Shown: piece after piece, positions 1 through 13,900 of the stretch
How positions within the stretch are numbered: the stretch's first letter is position 1
How the letters are laid out: every line of letters starts with the position of its first letter
IMG/VR virus record: IMGVR_UViG_3300044630_007413
Span: 1-37,406 of that record
Source: a virus
Length of the DNA: 37,406 nucleotides
Direction: 5' to 3' (one strand)
Program-made: the position numbers and the translations under genes
The notes under the pieces: generated by a model
Database searches by the model: none
Told to the model about the DNA's origin: nothing
The model's input: only the letters and a program-made list of their open reading frames with translations

Positions 1-438
1 TTCTATTGTTCACCAATTGTTTCTAATTTAACAAGTACATCACAAAAGTCGATAAGATATCAATATAGTGAACAGGTTACTAACTTAATGTTCTTAACCG
101 TAACACCATCATCTGCGCCAACAAATAAACCAAACACAGTTCCTTTTATCGGTACACCATCTCAAAAAATTATTCTAAATAATACGTATTTTAATCCAAC
201 AACGATTGAAGTTGAAATGGTTGAACATGACGCTTCAACACTTGCACACGCATTATATGGTAATCAAAGTAAGGCGGTTTCTCAAGGTATATACACTATC
301 TACGATAATAATAATAACATCTATAGACAATATAACCTTTATGAGGTTAAAGACGAATTTAATGAAACTTTATATGAAGTTCGTGAAGAGAGAGCTAGCG
401 TTGATGAGACTTTAAATTTTGATACTATAACAGAATAA
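1..438 (+). CDS. Structural protein of unknown type, 5'-truncated by the window edge
   Basis: The reading frame is open from base 1, so the ATG at base 88 is probably internal and the gene starts outside the window. The visible 145 residues have no recognisable catalytic motif. They are polar, rich in Asn, Thr and Tyr, and end in an acidic segment. The stop codon overlaps the ATG of the next gene by one base (TAATG), which indicates translational coupling with the baseplate-like gene downstream. By position it is likely a baseplate or tail component, but this is inference from context only. Confidence 0.6.
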   Translation, partial: FYCSPIVSNLTSTSQKSIRYQYSEQVTNLMFLTVTPSSAPTNKPNTVPFIGTPSQKIILNNTYFNPTTIEVEMVEHDASTLAHALYGNQSKAVSQGIYTIYDNNNNIYRQYNLYEVKDEFNETLYEVREERASVDETLNFDTITE

Positions 439-3400
439 TGGCAGTAAGAAAGAAAGTACCTAGCCAAGCTGCTAGTGGAGCGGAAACATTTAGTGATTTT
501 TTAGTTGGTAGACAAATTACCGATGGAACATCCTCGCTTACTAATAGTGTATTTGAGTTAGATAAAATAATCCCCGAAAAGGATGCTAAAACTTTCAAAA
601 CAAATCCGTTTTCTAAATTTTTAACATTAGATACCCTTAACGAAGAAACTAAATCACCAACAACATCACAATCGGTTTCTAAGAAAAGAAGTGATGAGAT
701 TAAATTTAAGACTAATAAAAAAAATGCAGATAAATCATTATTTGGTTCTTTAAAAAGTAGAATATTAGTTTCAATAACAAAAATTATAAATAAGTTTCCA
801 GCCGGGTTTTATGTTAATGCAAATGGACCTATTGGAAATAGTACTTATACCGCATTAAATGTTTCATATAACACAAGTTTAAATAAAACAACATTTTACG
901 TCGAAAGAAGTAAAATCTTTAATCCTTTTGAAATTTTATTTATTACACCAAATAGTATTATTAAACCGGCAACCGAAAATGAAATTAGAAATTTTTATTC
1001 TTCGTACACAAAATATGTTGTAATTGTTGACGGTGAATCGTACCCAATATTGGAATACTCTGAACCTAATAGTGATAATCAAATTAAATTTATTGTTTCA
1101 GGTAAATTATTTAATACACAATCATATAGTTCGAATCTTTTATTTAGACCAAGTGACGGTGTTGTTGAGGAATTTTTTAGTGGATTAGATGATTTGGAAG
1201 AATCATTGATGAATAGAGATACTAACCCAATATATTCATCAAGTTTTCAAGTACCAAGAGATAGTTCAGATAATAGTAAAACATCTCTTGTTAATATACA
1301 ATATAGTTGGCCACTAAGTAATGATGGTTGGAATATACAAATTGCTGGTATTGATTACGAAAGTTATGTTCGTAGTTTAAGTAATATCTCAGACGAAATA
1401 GATGATTATAAATCTAACTTAATGGTTAGATTTTTGGCATCACCGCAATTATTTGAATTTGATACTGACGACCAAAAAGCACAAAGTGTTTTTCAACTAT
1501 ACGGACAAAGTTTTGATAGTGTAAAAAAATTTATAGATAACATTGCTCACATGAGAAATGTAAGTTATGATGGTATTAATAATTTACCTGATATTCTATT
1601 AAAAAATTTAGCGGAAAATATCGGATTATCAGGTGTTCCGTTGTTTGATGAGAAATCACTAGACGAAGTATTATATTCAAGACTTAATTCAAGTTATGGT
1701 GGAGTTTCAAGTGGATATAATTTAATTGAAGCTGAATATGAATTTTATAGAAGACTTCTTGTAAATTTAGCATACATTTTTAAATCAAAAGGTACAAGGT
1801 CATCTATTGATTTCTTTTTGAAATTTTTGGGAGCACCCGAACCTCTAATAAAAATTGAAGAATACATTTACAAGGTTACTTCAATGCCAGCTAGTCATGA
1901 TTTACAACAGGATATCTATGATGTTATAATTGGTGAAAAAAAATATACCTACGGTGTATTTGATACTACCAGTTACACATATAACAAAGTAACATACACA
2001 GCAACTACAACATTTGATAGAGCCGGTTATCCTGTTGATGAAATTACGGGTTTACCGAGAAGAGCAGTTAATATTACTGAAAATATATTTTTTGGTGCGG
2101 GTTCTGGATGGTATGATAATACATTGTCTCACCGTTCACCATCAATTTTAGATACTGAAAATTCAATACTAACAGGTAGAACTAAAACAATTAAAACAAA
2201 AAATAAACCATATACATATGGTGAAGATTATTTTGATGTTTTTAGAACATTACCAGGATTAGATACGGGTTATGGATTAAAACCTGTTATTGATAATAGA
2301 AAAGTAAGTAATATTGAAGATGATTCTTCTCTTATTTTACAAAGAAAAAATATTGGAGCGTATATCTCACCATCTAGAGCGGTTGATTATGATATTTTTA
2401 GAAAAGGTAGAGAATTAGAACTTTCTTTTGGTTCGAATACATTACACCCACAAACAGGTATAACATTTGCACAATTTATTGATAGTGCAATTAATAAACT
2501 TGTATTTAATTCAAATAAAATTAGATATAAAAAGAATTATATACAACTTGAGGATGTTTATTCGGATTATTTTAGTCAAACTGGATTTACTTCGTACCAT
2601 TTTATAGATTCATATGAATTTGTGGATAGAATATCCCCATATTGGGCTCAGTTACTTGAACAAATCATACCATCAACCACACTTTGGACTGGTGGTAATT
2701 TAATTGAGAACAATGTTTTAGGTAGACCAAAATATCATTACAAATTAGATTGTCAACCATTACAATTTATTGAAGAATTATATCCAGATTTTGAAACGGT
2801 AATTGAAGAAGATTTAGAAACATTAATTGGTGAGGAAAATAATTTTAGAGATTTAATTTCAATTACTGGTGTTAGTTATTATCCAATTATTGAAATTGAT
2901 GGGATTATTTTTACAGGTGATACAATAACGGTTAGTGGGTCGACATCATATTCTGGTGTTAGTGCTCAGTTATTTACCTATCCATCGTTTCCACAGACAG
3001 GTTGTACCGATTTAAATACAAGTACAACTGTACTTCCACTTATTTGTGATTATAAAAATTATTTAGAACCCGATGTTGATACAATTGAAGATTTATGGGT
3101 TGTGTCTCTTATTGATTTAATTGATAATGTGGTAAACAAATCTGTTACAGGATATACAGCCGGATATGAAAATTACGCACCTTACACCGCGGCAACAAGT
3201 GGGTCAACATATGAGTGGGAATATAAACCATTAATTACATATGAATTTTTTACAGATGTTGATGGTAAGAAAAAAATAAAATTCTCATCAATAAAATATG
3301 GCGTTAGAGATTGTTCGGTTAAGGATTATTTTGATTATAGATTTGAAAGTGAATATAATGTAACAAAAAATAGCGATAAAATTAGTGTTGAAGTCACTAC

Positions 3401-4811
3401 TAATGGTGAATATTATTGTGATAATCCAGAATACTGTCAACTAGTTACTGATTTATTTATTGAAGTGAAAGGTACAACAAAAGTTGGGGTACAAAACGGA
3501 ACTGATTGGTCATATTATATCTACGCAAATTGTGTTAATGGATACAATGAAAACGCCGACATTTATATTGAAAAATATGGTGATTGTATTTTTAAAATAA
3601 CAGGGGTGACTGATACAGATGTAATAGATTTTAATATTGTTGATGGAGCAAACAAAGAAGTTAAATTTAGAATCGAAGGATTAACCGCAAAAGTTGAACA
3701 AGACCCATGTGGTAAAAGTCACAATGAAATTTTTCAAATTTCAGGATATCAAGGTAGTAGTGGAAATACGATATCAACATTAACTGGGTCAACATATTGT
3801 GATAATTACACGGGATATACTATTCAACCTAAAGTAGAATACAAATCTAATTTTGATTATGGATTAAAATGTGATTCTATTGTTTTAACAATGGCATCTG
3901 GTGTAACCATTAACAATACAACAACTAGATATAATATCGAATCATATATAACAGGAGGAACAATTGTTGAAAAAAGTGTTTGTGATTTATCGGTTGGTGA
4001 ATATATTTTATCAGCGGATTATACACCATGTAGTGGATTTACAAATCAAAATCTACAAAACGCAATTATTAGTGGATATTCATCCACATTTACTTACACC
4101 AAATTGGAGGTTACGGATAAAGAATGTCTATCTTCAATTAAAAGAAGTTTAATCACCGGATTAACATCAAATGGTGATTATGAAATATTTGAAGTTTTAC
4201 CAAATACGGAATTAAGAGTTTATACAAATAGATTAATTGAGGATTACGGTCAAATAACAAATAGTATTTATCATTTTGATGATAGATTCCCTGAAGAGTT
4301 ACAAATAAAACCAGAAAACTTTATTGACCCATGTTGCGACCACGGAAAAGAATTATATAATCATGGAGATTATTTAATAAACCAATATGGTGAATTAATA
4401 GAGGTTATAGGTGTTGATTTAAATTATTGTGACTCTGATTTATATTTTAATTTAAATTTAAAAAAAGATAGTGTTGATTTAAATGTTGAAAATGTTGTTG
4501 TATTTGACGGAAATTCAGACCAACAAATATTAATGAGACATGTATATAATATTCATCCAAATATTAATTTTAATTTAGGTCAATATTATACCGACCCAAC
4601 ATGGTGTCCAACCCCACCAAGTGACTCATCGTTAGATGATTTCCCATTTGAATGTATAATACTTAGTCCGACACCAACACCAACCATAACACCAACCATA
4701 ACCATCACACCTACTATTACACCAACAAGAACCGTCACACCAACACTAACTAAAACACCAACATCTTCGGTTACCCCAACACCAACCCCAACCCCAACAA
4801 CTACTCCGTAA
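438..4811 (+). CDS. Large baseplate/tail structural protein with Cys-rich C-terminal half and Pro-Thr tail
   Basis: This 1457-residue protein has two visibly different halves. Residues 1 to about 770 contain no cysteine. They include a helical segment near residues 309-475 with a stretch reading FKSKGTRSSIDFFLKFLGAP, which resembles large tail or baseplate proteins of phages of Bacteroidota and environmental origin (recalled resemblance, not searched). From C772 onward there are about 19 cysteines in short beta-rich segments with repeated Gly-Ser-Thr-Tyr motifs, like the adhesin modules in the genes that follow. Residues 1410-1457 are a Thr-Pro tail (SPTPTPTIT... TTTP) running to the stop codon. 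The start overlaps the upstream stop by one base. The likely role is a virion protein anchoring or carrying fibre domains at the baseplate. Assignment to a specific T4 gp number is not supported. Confidence 0.65.
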   Translation: MAVRKKVPSQAASGAETFSDFLVGRQITDGTSSLTNSVFELDKIIPEKDAKTFKTNPFSKFLTLDTLNEETKSPTTSQSVSKKRSDEIKFKTNKKNADKSLFGSLKSRILVSITKIINKFPAGFYVNANGPIGNSTYTALNVSYNTSLNKTTFYVERSKIFNPFEILFITPNSIIKPATENEIRNFYSSYTKYVVIVDGESYPILEYSEPNSDNQIKFIVSGKLFNTQSYSSNLLFRPSDGVVEEFFSGLDDLEESLMNRDTNPIYSSSFQVPRDSSDNSKTSLVNIQYSWPLSNDGWNIQIAGIDYESYVRSLSNISDEIDDYKSNLMVRFLASPQLFEFDTDDQKAQSVFQLYGQSFDSVKKFIDNIAHMRNVSYDGINNLPDILLKNLAENIGLSGVPLFDEKSLDEVLYSRLNSSYGGVSSGYNLIEAEYEFYRRLLVNLAYIFKSKGTRSSIDFFLKFLGAPEPLIKIEEYIYKVTSMPASHDLQQDIYDVIIGEKKYTYGVFDTTSYTYNKVTYTATTTFDRAGYPVDEITGLPRRAVNITENIFFGAGSGWYDNTLSHRSPSILDTENSILTGRTKTIKTKNKPYTYGEDYFDVFRTLPGLDTGYGLKPVIDNRKVSNIEDDSSLILQRKNIGAYISPSRAVDYDIFRKGRELELSFGSNTLHPQTGITFAQFIDSAINKLVFNSNKIRYKKNYIQLEDVYSDYFSQTGFTSYHFIDSYEFVDRISPYWAQLLEQIIPSTTLWTGGNLIENNVLGRPKYHYKLDCQPLQFIEELYPDFETVIEEDLETLIGEENNFRDLISITGVSYYPIIEIDGIIFTGDTITVSGSTSYSGVSAQLFTYPSFPQTGCTDLNTSTTVLPLICDYKNYLEPDVDTIEDLWVVSLIDLIDNVVNKSVTGYTAGYENYAPYTAATSGSTYEWEYKPLITYEFFTDVDGKKKIKFSSIKYGVRDCSVKDYFDYRFESEYNVTKNSDKISVEVTTNGEYYCDNPEYCQLVTDLFIEVKGTTKVGVQNGTDWSYYIYANCVNGYNENADIYIEKYGDCIFKITGVTDTDVIDFNIVDGANKEVKFRIEGLTAKVEQDPCGKSHNEIFQISGYQGSSGNTISTLTGSTYCDNYTGYTIQPKVEYKSNFDYGLKCDSIVLTMASGVTINNTTTRYNIESYITGGTIVEKSVCDLSVGEYILSADYTPCSGFTNQNLQNAIISGYSSTFTYTKLEVTDKECLSSIKRSLITGLTSNGDYEIFEVLPNTELRVYTNRLIEDYGQITNSIYHFDDRFPEELQIKPENFIDPCCDHGKELYNHGDYLINQYGELIEVIGVDLNYCDSDLYFNLNLKKDSVDLNVENVVVFDGNSDQQILMRHVYNIHPNINFNLGQYYTDPTWCPTPPSDSSLDDFPFECIILSPTPTPTITPTITITPTITPTRTVTPTLTKTPTSSVTPTPTPTPTTTP
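4665..4808 (+). repeat. Thr-Pro repeat tail at the C-terminus of the baseplate-like protein
   Basis: Forty-eight codons of alternating Thr-x, mostly Thr-Pro, end directly at the stop codon. The composition matches the linkers in the next four genes, although nothing follows the tail here. It may be a linker that has lost its distal domain, or a tail that associates with the neighbouring Thr-Pro proteins. Confidence 0.85.
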
Positions 4812-4928
4812 TATTTTTTTTAAAAAATTATTTTTATTAATCTTTAAATGAATCACAAATTTGTTTATATTTTTCTATTGGGTTCTTAGATTATGGATAT
4901 TTAAGAAGAAGGGGTTTTTAAAAATTAA
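4812..4928 (+). other. AT-rich gap before the giant gene, with promoter-like element
   Basis: This 117-base gap contains a T-tract followed by an A-tract that could form a weak AT hairpin (4820-4840). It also has a perfect 10-base palindrome ACAAATTTGT at 4855-4864 and, overlapping it, the sequence TTGTTTATAT at 4861-4870, which matches the element seen before the primase and the candidate RNA. No G/C-rich terminator stem is visible. A purine run (AAGAAGGGG) lies about 14 bases from the ATG, too far to be a convincing ribosome binding site. Confidence 0.4.
4861..4879 (+). promoter_or_regulatory. Promoter-like TTGTTTATAT element
   Basis: TTGTTTATATTTTTCTATT aligns with TTGTTTATACTTTATCTATT at 30601 and TTGTTTATACTTCCTATT at 30731. 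It lies about 50 bases upstream of the start of the giant Thr-Pro gene. Recurrence before separate transcription units suggests a phage promoter box, but in such AT-rich DNA chance matches are possible. Confidence 0.35.
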
Positions 4929-7900
4929 ATGGCGATAATAAAAATTAATACGGGAAATTATGGTGGAGAAACTGCGGTTATTACTTACTATCCTTGCACA
5001 GGTGGTACCATTAATATTGGTACTGTTGTCATGCCGTATTATTATGACACAAATTATTATTTAGGAACATATTCAGTTTATTTTAGTAATTTAGACAAAA
5101 CTTGTTACGCCGAAGTTGCCTGCCCAACACCAACTCCTACTGCGACACCATCACTAACCCCGACAATTACAAAAACTCCTATTTTTGTTACACCAACAAA
5201 TACCCCAACACTTACTCCAACAAACACATTAACTCCAACTAATACAATCACCCCCACTAATACAATCACCCCTACTAATACGGTTACACCAACCAATACA
5301 ATTACTCCAACAAACACAATCACCCCTACTAATACAGTTACCCCAACAAACACATTAACACCTACTCAAACTCTAACACCTACTCAAACATTAACTCCAA
5401 CTAATACCATCACCCCAACTGTCACAGAAACTCCAACTAATACTCTTACCCCCACAAATACTGTTACACCAACCGTAACTGAAACCCCAACCAATACTCT
5501 TACTCCCACCAACACCATAACACCCACAGTTACAGAAACTCCAACCCAAACCCCAACAGAAACTCCAACCCAAACTCCAACAGAAACGGTAACTCCTACT
5601 CAAACATTAACCCCCACAGTTACAGAAACCCCAACAAATACATTAACCCCCACAGTTACGGAAACACCAACAAATACTTTAACACCTACTCAAACTCTAA
5701 CACCGACCAATACTGTTACACCGACCAACACATTAACACCAACAAATACTCTTACACCGACAAACACAGTAACCCCAACTAATACCATCACCCCAACTGT
5801 CACAGAAACTCCAACTAATACTCTTACCCCCACAAATACTGTTACACCAACCGTAACTGAAACCCCAACCAATACTTTAACTCCTACCAATACCGTTACA
5901 CCGACCGTAACAGAAACCCCAACCAATACTCTTACCCCAACCAACACCATAACACCCACAGTTACTGAAACTCCAACAAATACCTTAACACCCACAAATA
6001 CTGTTACACCTACTAACACCTCAACCCCAACAAATACTTTAACGCCAACAAATACTCTTACACCGACAAACACGGTAACTCCAACAAATACTCTTACACC
6101 AACGAATACTGTTACTCCAACTAACACATTAACACCAACAGTAACTGAGACTCCTACGTTAACACCAACAAATACGGTAACACCTACAAACACCATAACA
6201 CCCACAGTAACTGAGACTCCTACAAATACTTTAACTCCAACTAATACCTTAACCCCAACAAATACCTTAACCCCAACAAATACAATTACACCAACTCAAA
6301 CTATTACCCCAACTAATACGGTAACCCCAACAAATACTGTTACCCCAACAAATACTGTTACCCCAACAAATACCCTTACTCCTACAAATACCCTTACGCC
6401 AACAAATACCTTAACGCCGACTAACACCCTGACACCGACTAACACCCTGACACCAACAAATACTGTTACCCCAACGAATACCCTTACTCCTACAAATACC
6501 GTTACCCCCACAAACACCTTAACCCCAACAAATACAGTTACTCCTACGTTAACGCCAACCAATACCTTAACACCTACTCAAACATTAACGCCAACCAATA
6601 CCTTAACACCTACTCAAACATTAACGCCAACCAATACCTTAACACCTACTCAAACTCTAACACCTACTCAAACTCTAACACCTACTCAAACTCTAACACC
6701 TACTCAAACTCTAACACCAACTGTTACAGAAACGCCAACTAACACGTTAACACCGACTAATACTATTACGCCAACCGTAACTGAAACTCCCACAAATACC
6801 TTAACCCCAACCAATACCCTGACACCTACAAATACTATTACTCCTACAAATACTATTACTCCCACAGTTACTGAAACACCTACGAATACTCTTACTCCTA
6901 CGAATACCTCAACCCCAACTCAAACTATTACCCCAACGAATACCTTAACACCGACAAATACGGTAACTCCCACAAACACCGTAACTCCAACAAATACCCT
7001 GACACCTACAAATACTATTACTCCTACCAACACTTTAACACCAACGAATACATTAACACCTACAAATACTGTCACCCCAACAAACACGTTGACACCGACT
7101 AACACTTTAACGCCAACAAATACCTCAACCCCAACATTAACCGAAACACCCACGTTAACACCGACTAATACATTAACCCCAACTCAAACTCTAACTCCAA
7201 CCAATACATTAACACCAACAAATACACTAACACCTACAAATACCCTAACCCCAACTAATACGGTTACTCCCACAAACACATTAACACCAACTATTACACC
7301 AACCAATACGGTTACCCCAACAAATACATTAACACCAACCAATACTCTTACTCCAACCAATACGGTAACACCTACAAATACCGTTACTCCTACTCAAACA
7401 TTAACCCCAACTAATACTCTTACTCCAACCAATACACTAACCCCTACTCAAACATTAACACCAACACTTACTCCCACAAACACTCTTACTCCAACTAACA
7501 CGTTGACACCGACTATTACGGTAACACCAACTAATACTTTAACTCCAACCGTTACTCCAACGAATACATTAACACCAACAAATACGAATACCCCGACGAA
7601 TACATTAACACCCACCAATACGTTAACACCAACAAATACTAATACCCCGACTGTAACTCCAACTAACACGTTGACACCGACTATTACGGTAACACCTACA
7701 AATACGTTAACACCGACAAATACTTTAACACCAACCAATACAGTAACTCCGACCAACACCTTAACTCCAACGAATACCATTACTCCAACGAATACCATTA
7801 CTCCAACGAATACCATTACTCCAACAAATACTTTAACACCTACGAATACCATTACCCCAACCAACACGTTGACTCCAACGGTGACACCGACAAACACATT

Positions 7901-10900
7901 AACACCAACCAATACACTTACTCCAACTAACACATTAACCCCAACAGTAACACCAACTAACACAGTTACTCCAACGAATACCGTTACACCCACCAATACA
8001 GTTACTCCAACGAATACTCTTACCCCTACTCAAACATTAACACCCACGAATACCTTAACTCCAACAAACACTATTACTCCGACTAACACCTTAACCCCTA
8101 CCAACACTATTACTCCGACTAATAGCATCACCCCTACAAATACATTAACTCCAACAAATACTCTTACTCCCACATTAACTCCAACAAATACTCAAACTCC
8201 AACAAATACTCTAACACCTACGAATACGTTAACCCCAACATTGACACCTACAAATACTCTTACGCCAACGAATACTCTTACTCCAACTAATACTTTAACA
8301 CCTACTAACACGCCAACCAACACAGTAACACCTACTAATACCGTAACCCCAACAAATACTCTTACTCCTACTGTAACACCAACAAATACTATCACGCCAA
8401 CAAACACTCTTACGCCAACTAATACTGTTACTCCAACCAATACCATCACCCCTACAAGTACATTAACTCCAACAAATACATTAACACCAACGAATACTAT
8501 TACCCCAACTGTTACACCTACTAACACTTTAACTCCCACTAACACGTTAACACCTACCAATACCCTAACTCCAACTGTTACTCCAACAAACACCTTAACT
8601 CCAACCAATACCTTAACACCTACTGTTACCCCAACCACCACCTTAACTCCAACCACCACCTTAACTCCAACTCAAACACCGGCACCATCTTGTGATATTG
8701 ATTACACGATGATACCATCACCAACACCAACCGCCACACCAACTAATACTTTAACCCCAACATTAACTCCAACAAATACACTCACACCAACAAACACTAT
8801 TACCCCTACCAATACTTTAACACCAACCAATACCGTAACCCCGACTAATACTGTTACCCCAACTTTAACTCCAACAAATACCTTAACTCCAACGAATACG
8901 GTTACGCCAACAAACACCCTAACCCCAACTAATACGGTAACTCCAACAGTAACGCCAACTAATACGGTAACATCTACCAATACTGTTACTCCTACAAATA
9001 CCGTTACACCTACAAATACATTAACCCCAACTAATACCCTTACTCCGACTAACACAATTACACCGACAAACACGGTAACTCCGACTAACACCCTTACTCC
9101 AACGAATACGTTAACACCTACAAACACAGTTACACCTACTAACACCTTAACCCCAACAAATACTGTTACTCCAACCAATACTATAACGCCAACCTTAACT
9201 CCAACCAATACCATCACCCCTACAAATACCTTAACTCCAACCAGAACTCTTACACCAACTATTACTCCAACGAATACGATTACTCCTACGAACACCCTTA
9301 CACCAACTAAAACCTTAACGCCAACCTTAACCCCAACCAATACGGTTACCCCTACTAATACCTTAACCCCTACTAATACCTTAACCCCAACTGTTACCCC
9401 TACGAATACCCTTACACCGACCAATACTCTAACACCAACTAACACTTTAACTCCAACAAATACTGTTACACCTACGAATACTTTAACGCCAACTAATACT
9501 CTTACTCCGACTAACACAATTACACCAACCAGAACTCTCACTCCAACAGTTACCCCAACGAATACTTTGACCCCAACAAACACACTAACACCTACAAATA
9601 CCGTTACACCGACTAATACTATTACTCCTACATTAACACCAACTAACACGTTGACACCTACCAATACGGTTACACCAACTAATACGGTAACTCCAACTAA
9701 TACCCTTACCCCAACGGTAACTCCTACCAACACTATCACTCCTACGAATACTGTTACCCCAACTCAGACTTTAACACCCACAAACACAATCACACCAACA
9801 AATACCTTAACTCCAACAAACACAATTACTCCAACAAATACGGTAACACCAACTAAAACCTTAACTCCAACCTTAACTCCCACAAACACAATCACACCAA
9901 CAAATACATTAACTCCAACAAATACACTCACACCAACAGTAACTCCAACCAATACTTTAACACCAACTAATACCTTAACTCCAACAAATACTGTTACCCC
10001 AACTTTAACTCCAACAAATACCTTAACTCCAACGAATACACTTACTCCCACTAGAACTTTAACCCCAACCCTTACCCCAACGAACACAATAACTCCAACC
10101 AATACCATCACACCGACTAACACAATTACCCCAACTGTAACACCGACAAATACGTTGACTCCAACAAATACCCTGACACCTACAAACACAGTTACACCGA
10201 CAGTTACTCCTACTAACACCCTAACACCAACCAATACCGTAACTCCAACTAACACCCTTACACCAACAGTAACGCCAACTAATACGGTAACACCTACGAA
10301 TACTATTACTCCTACCAATACTCTTACACCAACAGTAACGCCAACTAATACTCTAACACCAACAAATACAATCACACCAACTAACACTATCACCCCTACA
10401 AATACCCTGACTCCAACTAATACAATCACACCTACAAACACTTTAACTCCAACGAATACGATTACTCCTACGGTAACACCAACCAATACCCTGACGCCAA
10501 CAAATACTGTTACTCCAACCAATACACTTACTCCAACGTTGACACCGACAAATACAATCACACCAACAAATACAATCACACCAACTAGAACTCTAACTCC
10601 AACAGTTACTCCTACCAACACCATCACTCCAACTAATACCGTTACTCCTACAAATACTCTGACACCTACCAATACGGTTACCCCAACAAACACTTTAACA
10701 CCTACAAACACTTTAACACCTACAAATACATTAACCCCAACCAACACTTTAACGCCAACTGTCACTCCAACTAACACCTTAACACCAACGAATACGTTAA
10801 CACCTACAAACACAGTTACACCTACAAATACTTTAACGCCGACTAATACTCTTACCCCTACCAACACCCTAACACCAACTAACACCATCACACCAACCAG

Positions 10901-13900
10901 AACTCTTACCCCAACTGTAACCCCAACAAACACAATCACGCCAACGAATACTTTAACGCCAACTAATACGGTAACCCCAACTCAAACTCTTACACCTACT
11001 AACACCCTAACACCTACAAATACTGTTACTCCAACTAATACTCTAACCCCCACTAGAACTTTAACTCCAACCCTTACCCCAACAAATACCGTTACTCCAA
11101 CCAATACGTTGACTCCTACCAATACTATAACACCAACGGTAACACCAACAAATACATTAACTCCAACCAACACACTTACACCAACTAACACCATTACTCC
11201 AACAGTAACACCTACAAATACGTTGACACCTACGAATACCCTTACCCCAACAAACACTTTAACACCAACTCAAACTCTTACTCCAACAAATACAGTCACT
11301 CCAACTAATACTTTAACTCCAACAAACACATTAACCCCAACTAACACCATCACACCAACAAATACTATTACTCCTACGAACACCCTTACACCAACTAAAA
11401 CCCTTACACCAACTGTAACACCTACGAATACTATTACTCCTACAAATACGTTGACACCGACTAACACAGTTACTCCAACGGTTACTCCTACGAACACCCT
11501 TACACCAACCAATACCATTACCCCTACAAATACGGTTACGCCAACAAACACTATTACACCAACCAATACTCTGACACCGACAAACACATTAACCCCAACT
11601 AGAACTCTAACACCAACCTTAACTCCAACAAACACAATTACTCCAACAAACACAATTACTCCAACAAATACGTTAACACCAACTCTCACACCTACGAACA
11701 CAATTACTCCAACTCAAACCATCACCCCAACAAATACCCTTACACCTACTAATACTGTTACTCCTACAAATACATTGACTCCAACAAATACCATCACCCC
11801 TACTAATACATTAACACCAACAAGAACTCTCACACCTACGGTTACCCCTACTAATACCTTAACACCAACAAATACTCTAACCCCAACTAGAACTCTCACT
11901 CCAACTGTTACTCCTACCAATACTCTAACCCCAACTAACACGTTGACACCTACCAATACTATTACTCCTACTGTAACTCCTACCAACACTATAACTCCAA
12001 CAAATACTATAACACCAACTAGAACATTAACTCCAACTGTAACCCCTACAAACACAATTACACCAACCAACACTTTAACTCCAACAAACACGGTTACTCC
12101 AACGTTGACACCTACTAATACATTAACACCTACAAACACCGTTACACCGACCAATACCCTAACCCCAACTGTTACACCAACAAATACTATCACCCCAACC
12201 AATACAGTTACCCCTACGAATACCTTAACCCCAACTGTTACACCAACAAATACTCTAACTCCAACCAATACTCTTACCCCTACTAATACTCTCACACCAA
12301 CTAACACCATCACACCAACCAGAACTCTTACCCCAACTCAAACTATTACACCTACCAATACATTGACACCAACTGTAACTCCAACAAATACTTTGACCCC
12401 AACAAACACATTGACACCCACTAACACCCTTACACCAACCAATACTTTAACGCCAACTAATACGGTAACCCCTACCAATACTTTAACTCCAACTAGAACT
12501 CTTACTCCTACTAACACGATTACACCAACAGTAACTCCAACCAATACAATTACCCCAACTAATACGGTAACCCCTACCAATACCTTAACTCCTACTGTTA
12601 CCCCAACAAACACATTAACACCGACTAACACAATTACTCCTACAAACACAATTACACCAACCAATACTATTACACCCACAAACACCTTAACTCCTACCAA
12701 TACCATTACTCCAACTGTTACTCCTACGAATACTATTACACCGACAAACACCATCACCCCAACTAGAACTCTTACTCCAACTGTTACCCCAACCAACACC
12801 TTAACTCCTACCAATACAATAACACCAACCAACACCCTGACACCTACTAATACAATAACACCCACGAATACTATTACTCCTACAAATACTCTAACTCCAA
12901 CCAAAACTGTTACTCCAACAAATACTGTTACTCCTACCAATACGGTTACACCAACAAACACTATAACTCCAACCAATACTATCACCCCAACAAACACATT
13001 AACCCCAACTAATACTCAAACCCCAACTAGAACTTTAACACCTACGGTAACACCTACAAACACTATTACACCCACAAACACATTAACACCAACTAATACG
13101 GTTACACCTACATTAACACCAACCAATACAATTACGCCAACAAACACATTAACACCGACTAATACTTTGACCCCCACAAACACTCTTACACCTACTAACA
13201 CATTAACTCCAACAAACACCTTAACCCCAACTAGAACTCTAACTCCAACAGTTACACCTACCAATACTCTTACCCCAACCAATACAATAACACCAACCAA
13301 CACATTAACTCCAACGTTGACACCAACCAACACAATCACACCTACCAATACTGTTACTCCAACTAATACATTGACACCAACCAACACTTTAACTCCAACA
13401 AATACCCTTACTCCTACGAATACTATTACTCCAACAAATACGTTGACTCCGACTAGAACCTTAACACCAACCTTAACTCCAACGAATACAATTACCCCCA
13501 CTAATACCATTACTCCTACTAACACTTTAACACCGACTGTAACACCTACCAACACCATCACGCCAACGAATACAATCACTCCAACAAGAACATTAACTCC
13601 AACAGTTACTCCAACAAACACCCTAACACCAACCAATACTTTAACGCCAACAAACACCCTAACACCAACATTAACTCCTACCAATACTATTACCCCAACA
13701 AACACATTGACACCGACTAACACCCTAACCCCAACTAGAACTATTACTCCTACGAATACATTAACACCAACTAAAACCATAACACCGACTAACACCATCA
13801 CCCCAACTAGAACCCTTACCCCAACAGTAACACCAACAAATACCGTAACTCCGACAAACACTATTACACCAACCAATACACTTACTCCAACAAACACTAT

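Noticed and set aside
206-415. Alternative-frame ORF inside the first structural gene
   Set aside because: The +1 gene frame is open from base 1 through its stop and is coupled to the next gene. The alternative frame has no independent support.
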